Shown here: positions 55,846-64,000 of the stretch, piece by piece
Layout: the number at the start of each line of letters is the position of its first letter
How positions within the stretch are numbered: the first letter of the stretch is position 1
Source: Tolypeutes matacus
Taxonomy: Eukaryota; Chordata; Mammalia; Cingulata; Chlamyphoridae
DNA length: 64,000 nt
Direction of reading: 5' to 3'
Assembly (NCBI GenBank): GCA_026826555.1
Contig: JAKSZT010053764.1
Coordinates: 35,794,079 to 35,858,078 of the forward strand
Program-made: the position numbers and the translations under genes
Notes under the pieces: model-generated
Seen by the model: only the letters and a program-made list of their open reading frames with translations
What the model was told of the DNA's origin: nothing
The model's database searches: none

Positions 55846-56280
55846 AGTTTCCTAGGCTGCTGTTAACAAAGGACCACAGATATGGCTGCTTAAGACAATA
55901 GAAATGTATTCTCTCACAACTTTGGAGGTCAGAGGTTTGGAATCCAGGTGTTGGCAGGGCTGGTTTGTTCTGGGTGCTATGAGGGAAAATCTATTCCATG
56001 GCCCTTTCCTAGCTTCTGGTGGCTGTTGGAAATCCTTTGGCATTTCTTGGCTTGTCATGTATCAGGCCAATCTCTGTCTCTAACTTCACACGGCCTTCTC
56101 CTTTGTATGTCTGTGTCCTCTTCTCTTCTTATCAGGATACCTGTCTTTGGATTTGGGGCCCGCCTGGTTAATCTAGTGTGGTCTCATCTCATGATCCTTT
56201 ATTTAATTACACCAAAGACCTTTTTTCCAAATAAAGTCACATTTACAGGTACTAAGGATTAGAACATGGGCATAATTTAT
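55846..56280 (-). repeat. MLT1-type LTR, antisense
   Basis: taagtttcctaggctgctgt, ctctcacaactttggaggtc, cctttcctagcttctggtgg, ccaaataaagtcacatttac and aggtactaaggattagaaca are the antisense MLT1/MaLR LTR in order. Old and without a clear duplication. Confidence 0.82.
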
Positions 56281-56289
56281 GGTAGGGTG

Positions 56290-57964
56290 GGCGGGGGTGG
56301 AAGGTCAAATTCAATGGACTAAACTGTGTTGAGAAGTTTTGTCTTTGTACTAAGTGCGATGGAAAACCAGGGAAAAGTTGAATGAATTTGGTGGGTGTGT
56401 TTTCACATTTCTGTAGGGATTTATACTGGTCAAATGATAATCTGCTTTATTATTTATTTTTGTTTTGACCATGTAAAACTCCGTCACGACAGGAACCATT
56501 TCCTGTATTTCTTAGTGTTCTCAGAACCTAGCACTGTGTAATAAATACAGTGTTGCTCATTCTATTTCAAATTCTTGAGCATGCAGCTTTAAGTAAACAT
56601 GCTGAGAAAGAAACTAAATATAATCAAGTCTGTTGGATAGCTTATATTGATATAACAACTTGTGTTAAATTATGGGAAATGTTTTTGATATGGTGACTGG
56701 TTAGCTATGACTATCTTAATTGACAAAGGCTGTTTCTTAGGTGTTTGGGAAGTTAACAGTCAGGGTTAATTTCATAAGAACCTGCTTCATTTGTCCAATA
56801 AAGTGCTTTTTATCACTCAAGATGTTTAAAGTGTTACCATTACAGAATCATTGCTTGGGCTTTAAAGACAATTTGGTCTTTAAGAGTCCTCTTTTAAAAT
56901 GTAAATACCTAATGGAGGATAAGAAATATATTAAGATTTATCAACTGATATCTTTGGGATATTTTGATGGGGCTCCAAATCTAAAGGAAATATATGGATG
57001 TGGGATACTGCGGGGACGGTATTGAAGCTTGCCAGGTGGCCAGTTCCACAGTTTTGCCTCTCTACTGTCCCCTTTGGAAATGAATGTCATTTTGTGAATG
57101 ATGGCAATGATTTTTCCTTTGACTGTCACCAAATCTGTCTGGACTTTGTTTTCTCAATAGAAAGGAGAGTACTTTTCTCTAGGACACTATGAAGACTCAT
57201 GATATCATAAGGAGAAATGCAGTGAGCTCTGGGACATAAGTTGCTCTATTACATAAACTGAGATGTTGGGAACTGCCTCTCCAAAGCCTTTGTGTTTCAA
57301 CGGACTTCTCAAATCAACGTTTCAGAAACCAATTCTTTTCACAAGGCCAGGATTTCATTAGAACATCAGTGTAACTAATATTAAAATAGTGCTTTCTGAT
57401 CTTAAAACAAATTTTCCAGACTTCTTTATTTCTCCCACTGTTGAATAAATTGCTCATTACTACAGGAGAGAATAAGGAGAAGAAGAGCCCATGTTAAGGT
57501 TTTAGGGTGAGGTTTTTTTCCAGAATATCCCATAATGATTTGAAAAATTAAGAAGTATACATCACAGGGGCACATTTCCACTGCTCTCTTTCTATGGGAC
57601 TTTTTCTTGTTTCCCCCTAGAGTTTTCTCCTCCCTGTTTTCTCCTCTAAAACATTATTTTCAAATGTGGCAATTATGCCTCACTGAATGAACTGGTGAAT
57701 ATGGGAAATCTTGTATTAAATATATTTTTAAATTCATAAAATCAATCTATTAGTAAATGTAATTGCTTTATTTCCTCATATATTCACAGGAGACACCATA
57801 GATCTTATTTGGAGTTTTAATAAGTTAAAAAGTCACCACCAAGGAATCTGATTATTCAAGCTACTACTTGCCGGTCTGCCCCCCCCCCCCCTTTTTTAAC
57901 CTCTTCCACTAAAAGTTGCTCCCCTCAGGTTCTATAATTCATCTATTTATAGGATGAATATACA
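56290..57964. other. Unassigned sequence
   Basis: No gene or confident repeat was recognised in about 1.7 kb. Short ORFs at 56741-57192 overlap on both strands and lack domains. A C-run lies at about 57880-57893. Confidence 0.45.
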
Positions 57965-57972
57965 GTCTAAGT

Positions 57973-58187
57973 CAGGAGTCAGCAAACTATGGGTCAAATC
58001 CAGCCAGCAGTGAATTTCTGTTAATAAAGTTTTATTGGAACACAGCCATGCTCTCTGTTATGTGTAGTCTATGGCTGCTTTTGCATTACAACGACAGAGT
58101 TGAGTAGTTGTGACTGAGACCACATGGCCTGCAGAGCTGAAAATATTTACTACCTGGCCCTTTACTGGAAAAGTGTGCTGACCCTTG
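57973..58187. repeat. hAT-type non-autonomous element
   Basis: caggagtcagcaaactatgg, ttaataaagttttattggaa, acagccatgctctctgttat, gtctatggctgcttttgcat and ttactggaaaagtgtgctga, with the end gacccttg, match a widespread mammalian hAT-type element. Flanks gtctaagt (57965-57972) and gtctaaga (58188-58195) match at seven of eight positions. Confidence 0.85.
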
Positions 58188-58199
58188 GTCTAAGATATC

Positions 58200-59275
58200 A
58201 TTTGACTGTTTCTATATATCATTTGACCGCTAATTAGGCTGTAAGCTCTTTGAAAGCACAAATCAGATACTATTTCTCTTTGAATATTTCGTGCCCATAC
58301 ACTCTGTCTTGTTGGAAAGAGGTGCCCAAGTGTTGAATGCATACAAGTAACCTAGTCCTGCTGTATAAATAATCATGGCCCTCCCACTCAGAACCTTAGA
58401 GAACATAGGAAAAAAAACACTGAAAACCAGGCATAGGGTGACTTCCTATCCAGACAATTTGGGGTTGATTTTTGGGAAAGTCTGCATCAATATGGCAAGG
58501 TATCATCTTGATGTGCTGCAGAGGGTTGCGTCTGTTCTCATTCCAGCAATCCAGGGATCGAAGGGGAGGCACTCGAAGTGGGACCAATGCAAACTTTTCC
58601 TGTCCCATGAGCATTTTGAAACCAAATGATTTTCCAGAAATGTTTGTAAGGATGCTAAAAAACAACTAAGCCAGCATGCTGGGGTATATTTGTGTTTCCC
58701 ACTTGCTCATTACAGCAGGCACATTTCTGGTTTTATATTTGGAATTACATGAAAGAAGGTGTTTGGGCAGCAAATGCAGCCTGTTCTCTACTCTTTCTAG
58801 CCTTGTTTAAATGCTCTTGGTTGACTTTCTCTATAAATGCAAATCTGGGCAATGACTAGAATGTAAATTAGATTTAACAACAAATTCATAGATTTATAGG
58901 ACCTTGTCTGAATAGGCGTTGGAAAGGGTACAGGAAAATATTCTTGGCTAATTTCCTTAATAACTAAGCCAGATGGGGCAAAGATGTAGCCAGCTTATTG
59001 CCCTTCTGACCCATTTCCCTCCCTCCCCTCTGTTGTCAGACATCACTAGTAGAGCACTGCATTCTTTCAGACAGAGCCTCAGGAACATTCTTAAAATGTT
59101 CCAGGTAGCCTCTACCAGTTAGTCAGAGTTGGCACATGAGATGAAAACTTACCTTCCAAAACTGGTTTTATATATTTCTAAATGTGAGGCTCTTGTTCCA
59201 CTTTTTATTTTCTTCCTTGGCTCCTCATTTAGTAATTGATCTTGAAGACAGGAACTGGGGAGGCCTGGCAAACCA
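58200..59275. other. Unassigned sequence
   Basis: No gene or confident repeat was recognised. Short ORFs at 58375-58669 overlap in several frames. Confidence 0.4.
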
Positions 59276-59279
59276 AGGC

Positions 59280-59830
59280 ATTCTCAGCCGAGTGCAGAGC
59301 AGGAACAAAGGTGAGGTACATATGCAGTGAACAGATTGAGTAAAGCAGAGTGGGCATTGGAAAGTCATAAAAAATGAGGATGGAATAGCAAGGAGGAACC
59401 AGATAAAGGTGGGCTTTGACATCCAGGCCAAGGCACTTGAATATAATTTGGGTGATGAGTGATTTCCAAAGGTTGGTTAAGCATGAGTGATTTTCAGTGT
59501 CAGACAGATTTATGTTCTTTAGATTATTATTATATATTTTAGTTTTATTTACAAAAATCCTCTGATTTCATTGAAATTATTGGTTAGAGCAAAGGTAAAT
59601 TTATTTAAGTAAAACAGTTGATTTAAAGAAAATAATTAAGTAAATAATGGGTATAGACAATATATGGAAATGGAAAGTATATTGAAAGTGGTACTGAAAG
59701 GATCAAGGTTAGAGAAACAGAATAAGTGACAGATAATGCTATTCTCCTGTAACAAGGAAATGTCATGACAGAAATGAGGTTTTAGAAAGATTAATTCTGC
59801 TGACCTGAACAAAAGTCACGGGAAAAAATC
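59280..59830 (-). repeat. L2-type LINE fragments, antisense
   Basis: gtgcagagcaggaacaaagg, gcattggaaagtcataaaaa and, after AT-rich DNA, gaggttttagaaagattaat resemble antisense L2/CR1-type reverse-transcriptase text. Broken and diverged. Confidence 0.5.
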
Positions 59831-59924
59831 CATTAACAATTAATATATATGAAAATGTTCTGTCTTGATGTCATAATAAATGAACAGATATAAGGATAAC
59901 TTTCTGTCATATTTACTGTGATTT

Positions 59925-60368
59925 TCCCAATCTGCTTTTTAAAAAAAAAATTGCTTATGCTAATTTTTATGAATAAAAGTTTTAAATTTTATGTAACCTG
60001 ATCAGTTGGTCTTTTGCTTTGTGATTTCTTAAAAAGATTTTAGGCCTAGGAAGTCATCCTTGGTTTTTAATTCACAGATCTAACATCTTGAGTGGCATTT
60101 GGAAAAGGATGTTTTAAATATATATAACTTTTTAATGTATCTGAAATTTATTTTGTTATACACCATGATGGATGGGCCTAAATAAATTTTATTTCCCTTA
60201 AATTCCTATGCAGTTATTCCTACATAAATTAATGAATAATTCTATATTTTTGGTGATGCCCCTTTTATCAACTATCAAATTCTTATGTGGAATAATATTG
60301 ATTTCTGGCCCATCTAGTCTGTGTCCCACCTATATCTATCTTTTTTCTTCTTTCAGTAGTGCCTTATT
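59925..60368 (-). repeat. Old L1 ORF2, antisense, left part
   Basis: attttatgtaacctgatcag, taaaaagattttaggcctag, gatttctggcccatctagtc and tgtcccacctatatctatct correspond in order to antisense L1 ORF2/3' text. It resumes at 61679 beyond an insertion. Confidence 0.72.
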
Positions 60369-60429
60369 ATTTTTTTTGTTTGTTTGTTTGTTTTTTGTTT
60401 TTTTAATTATTAATTCTTTGTGTTGTTTT

Positions 60430-60929
60430 GTTTCTAAAATCTATATCTTTTATGGAGAAAATTATAAAACACCATTGAAAGATATAAAATAAGATCTAAA
60501 GAAATGAAGAAAATGAAGGCCTAGGGCTTGTTCATAGATAGCAAGATTCAAAATATTAAAAATGTTAATTGCCCCCAATTGGTGTATAAAATTAATGCAA
60601 TTTCAATAAAATTCTCCACAGGCTTTTCCAAGGAACTTGCCAAGCAAATTCTAAAATCACACAGAAAAGAACCAAGAATAGCCGCAGCAATTGTGAACAA
60701 GAAAGATATCAGTTTTCATTAAGCTATAATATTTGAGATGGACAGAAATAGATAATAAATAACAGACAGATAAAGAAGAACAAATAGATTTTTGTTTGTT
60801 TGTTTTAAGAACAGAATGGAGAGCCCAGAACAGACACGCATGTTTTGGGAAACTTTATGTACAACAGAGGTGGCATTTCAATGGCATCAGGAAACACTAG
60901 TCAACAAGGGCGCTCATCCAGTCGGCTCC
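60430..60929 (+). pseudogene. L1 ORF2 fragment, sense
   Basis: The translation gives ENYKTPLKDIK, then text like NCPQLVYKINAISIKFS and, after stops, NRMESPEQTRMFWETL. These are well-known L1 ORF2p C-terminal-half phrases, interrupted by many stops. It lies inside the composite insertion described at 60355-61678. Confidence 0.75.
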
Positions 60930-61019
60930 TGTGATGGCCTGCAGCCGCACGGACCCCAGGGTGCATGTTCATGAAGTCAGCTCATTCCTGTGGGTATGAA
61001 ACGATTGTAAGTAGGATCT
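60930..61019 (+). repeat. 5' fragment of the MaLR-like LTR
   Basis: tgtgatggcctgcagccgca, ggaccccagggtgcatgttc, then ctcattcctgtgggtatgaa and attgtaagtaggatct follow the first 90 bases of the LTR family at 36.2 and 49.5 kb. It stops before the L1 poly-T. Confidence 0.75.
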
Positions 61020-61036
61020 GCCTGCTGAACAGGATC

Positions 61037-61664
61037 TTTTTTTTTTAAACTTTATTTTGCACATTTAATAATTGAAAACATAAACAATTAAAAACTAAAA
61101 AGTAAACACAGATGAATAAATATAAACATTTCTCAATTAAATGTAATGGATACATGTAAATTTTTTTTTTTTTTGAATCAAACAATATATTACACAATAT
61201 GTTTGGCTCATAGTAATGCATTCATACCATATTTGTCCTTTTCTGTCTGGCTTGTTTCACTCAACATAATGTCCTCCAGGTTCATCCATGTTGTCATATG
61301 CTTTATGACTTCATTTCTTCTTACAGCTGCATAATATTCCATCATGTGAATAGACCACAGTTTGTTTGTCCATTCATCTGTTGATGGACACCTGGGTTGT
61401 TTCCAACTTTTGGCAATGGTGAATAATGTGGCTATGAACATCGGTGTGCAGATGTCTGTTCGTGTCACTGCTCTCAGTTCTTCTGGGTATATACCCCAGT
61501 AGTGGTATTGCAGGGTCACATGGCAAGTCTATATTCAACTTCTTTAGGAACTGCCAAACAGTCCTCCATAGTGGTTGTACCATCCTGCAATCCCACCAAC
61601 AGTGAAGAAGTGTTCCTATCTCTCCACATCCTCTCCAACACTTGTAGTTCTCTGTCTTTTTAAT
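61037..61664 (-). mobile_element. L1 3' UTR and ORF2 end, antisense
   Basis: Poly-T at 61037-61046, then the same 3' UTR as at 39.9 kb, then antisense ORF2. It is 5' truncated next to agtaatgccttatt (61665-61678), a repeat that pairs with 60355-60368, not with DNA next to the poly-T. Confidence 0.9.
61208..61583 (-). pseudogene. L1 ORF2p C-terminal fragment
   Basis: Two overlapping reading frames encode L1 ORF2p C-terminus phrases: LPCDPAIPLLGYIP, ATLFTIAKSWKQPRCPS, WSIHMMEYYAAVRRNEVIKH and TTWMNLEDIMLSE. A frame change near 61374-61519 and missing upstream domains make it a dead fragment, part of the L1 at 61037. Confidence 0.9.
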
Positions 61665-61678
61665 AGTAATGCCTTATT

Positions 61679-61860
61679 TTAATGATCATAACTTTGTAAT
61701 GCATTTGAAGATCTAGTTTGGCTAGTTCCCTCTTGTGACTCTTATTTTTCATTCAGAATTTTCTTTGATAAACTTATATATTTTTGCTTCTTGAGGACAT
61801 CAGAATCTAGTCAAAGTCTCCAAAATTTTTGGATTTTACTTGGATTTTTCTGTAAGTCAT
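61679..61860 (-). repeat. Old L1 ORF2, antisense, right part
   Basis: aatgatcataactttgtaat, gaagatctagtttggctagt and cattcagaattttctttgat continue the antisense L1 text of 59925-60368, so both parts are one older element. Confidence 0.7.
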
Positions 61861-61869
61861 AATGAGGGT

Positions 61870-63015
61870 TGTAATGAATTTATGTAGAAGCACATTTTCA
61901 ACCTTCTGGTGTTTGTGACTACAGAGCACAGATAAGATTAAAGTTAGTAAATTAGTTTAAAATAATAACAAAGACATTTTATCTCAGCTTCCTCTTTCAC
62001 CTGAACAATTTAGATGTATAAATAGCCAAATTGTGTTTAATTTCCTTTCTGGTCGAGATGCAATCCAATCAAGAGAGCAGCATAAAAGAAACAGTGATAA
62101 ACATCGTCAGTAAATAGATTTGGGAAGGCTTGAAGGATAATTCGCATTTCAACTTTTCTTTCAACTTTCATTTTATTCCTTGATATTACAAATGGAAAGC
62201 CTCAATCCTTGTCACCACAGATGTTTATACACTTTATTTTTTCTCTCTGCCCTCCCCCCACACCTCCCCTCAGGCTGGTTGTGCCTGTACAGCCAGTTCT
62301 TCTGGCCCTGGTTTATTCTTGTTATACGTGAATCTCTCCTGACAGCAGAAAACAGTGATCAGCCAGGTTGAACAATTCAATGGAAATTTAATCTGATCTC
62401 ATCTTACCCATGTGTAAGAAGCAACCTGATAGGAGCTAGAATCATAACCCTGGGAAATATCTGATTCCTGCAGGCCTCTCTTGTAGCTCTGGTGAATGAC
62501 TGCTAAGGGAATTTAAAGTATGTAAAACATTGTAAACTTAGATTTCTTGACTTTGCCCTTGATGTGGACATCTTACCTTTTTGCAGGTAAAACCAAAGAG
62601 AGATATCACAAATTCTAGATTTTAAGGTACTCCTTTATACAATAATGTCTTATTTTCCTTTAAACTAGACTTCCAGCTTTGATCCCAGATGTAAATATAG
62701 AACAAAACAAAAACAAGGGCATCTCTTTCAACAGAACATTTTAGCTGTAAAGACTGAAAACCTGAAGAATAGAGTCAACATGATGTGATTGGCCAGTTCA
62801 TTGGTCTGTAGAAAAGGAACCCTCTATTTGTGTCTGGCTATGGAAGGCCAGTTATGCAGAAAAACAGAAATGTTGGGAGAAAGTAGGAGGAAAAGAAAGA
62901 AACAGGAGAAGAGAGAAGAAACTGGACCTAAGAAAAGGGTAGAGAACAGAGAAAACAATGGCAACCTTTAGAGTTGGTGGTGCCAATGTTAAAGAAGATT
63001 TTGGTAACCACTGGT
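61870..63015. other. Unassigned sequence
   Basis: No gene or confident repeat was recognised. A purine-rich ORF at 62789-62971 is compositional. Confidence 0.4.
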
Positions 63016-63019
63016 TACA

Positions 63020-63522
63020 TTGGGGGCCCCCAATGATCCACACGTCCCAGTATTCACCCTTGTGTAGTCATCTCCCCTTGAAAGTGAGTTGGGCCTGTGA
63101 TTTACTCTAACAGAATGTGGCAGAAGTGACACTGCCAGTTCTTGGTCTAAGCCTTAAGAAGAACTAGCAGCTCTGCTTCTGTGCTCTTGGGAGCCCTGAA
63201 CTGCTGTATAAGAATTCTGTTACTCTGCTGGAGAAGCTATGTGGAGAGGCTGTAGGAGAGGCCACCTGAGGGGAGAGGCCCTGAGACTACAGGGGGAGAG
63301 AGAAGCCCAGCCATCCTCATCCTCATGTCTTGGCCAAGTCCAGGCACCCACCAACCTACCAGCTGAATGAATCCATGTAAGAGACCATGGGCCAGACTAG
63401 CAGAAGAATCTTCCAGCTATCCCCAGCCCAGATCACAGAACTGTGAACAAATAAAATTGCCATTGTCTTAAGTCACTAGGATTTGGGGTTATTTGTTATT
63501 CAGCAAAAGGTAACTATTGCTA
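63020..63522 (+). repeat. MLT1-type LTR, sense
   Basis: gtagtcatctccccttgaaa, gagttgggcctgtgatttac, aacagaatgtggcagaagtg, tgtgaacaaataaaattgcc and aagtcactaggatttggggt, then tgttattcagcaaaaggtaa, form the sense MLT1 LTR in order. Target duplication not resolved. Confidence 0.8.
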
Positions 63523-63624
63523 TGATAATGGAGAAGAGTCAAAGATGGAGACCCAGGAACTCGAATCTCTGGGAGAGCATGACCTAGAGTGAAGATGTGG
63601 GCTGGACCACAGCAAGCCCAGCAC

Positions 63625-63740
63625 ACTCTACCTCTTAGCTCTGTGGCCTTAGGCCTTAGCCCTGTGCCTCAGTCTTCTTATCCATAAAATGAGAATATCT
63701 CTTCCCTTTAGGATAGTTGGGAAGTGAAATGAATGAGTTT
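63625..63740 (+). repeat. MIR fragment, sense
   Basis: ttagctctgtggccttaggc, gtgcctcagtcttcttatcc and ataaaatgagaatatctctt are the sense MIR core. Confidence 0.75.
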
Positions 63741-63744
63741 TTTG

Positions 63745-64000
63745 ACAATCAGTTCCCTCAGCCCCTGAAGGGATAAAAAGTGATCTAAACCACATTCGCT
63801 CTTTAGGGTAGCCCTGAGGCCTGCGAAAGGCAGTTCTCTCATAGGTCAGTTTTATGCTGCATGTGTATTTGATAAACAATCACTGTGTTTGTATGGATTT
63901 ATTTTTTTTTAATGATGTCAGGTTCTGGGGTCACTGCTAGAGTCGGTGTGCATTTGAATCTATGTCTCAGACTTGCTTCTCTGTTTTTTAGAAGAAACTC
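63745..64000. other. Unassigned sequence to window end
   Basis: No gene or confident repeat was recognised. Confidence 0.35.

Noticed and set aside
60430..61664. Single twin-primed L1
   Set aside because: The sense ORF2 piece and the antisense 3' end look like an inversion, but the 3' UTR poly-T lies in the middle, next to an LTR fragment, not beside the target repeat. Twin priming cannot give that order.
1..64000. CRISPR arrays, operons, bacterial-type promoters, or a novel defence or biosynthetic system
   Set aside because: Regularly spaced short repeats, gene clusters and bacterial signals are absent. The dispersed repeats are retrotransposons of a mammalian genome.

Overview
This window looks like ordinary nuclear DNA from a placental mammal, most likely a xenarthran (armadillo group). 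MIR, L2, MER5-type hAT, MLT1/MLT2-type LTRs and old L1 fragments show it is a mammal. The lineage call rests on many copies of a tRNA-Ala-like SINE (monomers, dimers and longer composites) that resemble the DAS-SINEs described from armadillo, and on a MaLR-like LTR family present in several copies. The species assignment is inference; no database search was possible.

I found no host protein-coding gene, rRNA gene, tRNA gene or CRISPR array. Nearly every ORF is short and falls in repeat or low-complexity DNA. The only recognisable coding remnants belong to mobile elements: an internally deleted Tigger (pogo/CENP-B-like) transposase at about 33.0-34.1 kb, and L1 ORF2 fragments at 60.4-61.6 kb. 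The window is therefore intergenic or deep intronic. One 100-N assembly gap (33087-33186) lies inside a poly-A run in the Tigger element.

Layout. 0-8 kb: mostly non-repetitive sequence with MIR, a MER5-like piece, an MLT1 LTR (about 3.5-4.0 kb), a dimeric SINE (5.3 kb) and a young SINE (6.2 kb). 8-17 kb: an L2 broken by a MaLR-like LTR (8.6-9.1 kb) and a long SINE (9.3-9.7 kb), a second LTR with a GA microsatellite (12.3-12.8 kb), MER5A with a 26-bp palindrome, several MIRs, and an old L1. 17-30 kb: MIR and L2, SINEs at 19.7, 20.7 and 26.2 kb, MER5A split by L1 (22.8-23.3 kb), and a SINE nested in a SINE (28.9-29.3 kb). 30-38 kb: an L1 3' end (30.0-30.4 kb), an MLT1-type LTR containing the Tigger element (32.2-34.6 kb), an LTR at 36.2 kb and an MLT2-like LTR at 37.2 kb. 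38-47 kb: SINEs, an L1 with a hAT inserted, L2 split by L1, a long SINE at 41.1 kb, a dimeric SINE at 42.9 kb, an L1 3' UTR (44 kb) and a young SINE (46.4 kb). 47-64 kb: older LTRs, two MaLR-like LTRs side by side (49.5-50.7 kb), a twin-primed L1 (52.1 kb), L2 at 55 kb, an MLT1 on the minus strand (55.9 kb), a hAT at 58 kb, a composite L1 insertion (60.35-61.68 kb) and an MLT1 at 63 kb.

Best leads: (1) the MaLR-like LTR family, two copies having perfect 5-bp target duplications; (2) the Tigger element with a degraded HTH region and an acidic C-terminus but no catalytic core; (3) the composite L1 insertion whose target duplications bracket about 670 bp of apparent 3'-transduced DNA; (4) a textbook L1 5' inversion with an exact 12-bp duplication. 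I did not see a new functional system. Boundaries of old repeats are approximate unless a target duplication is given.
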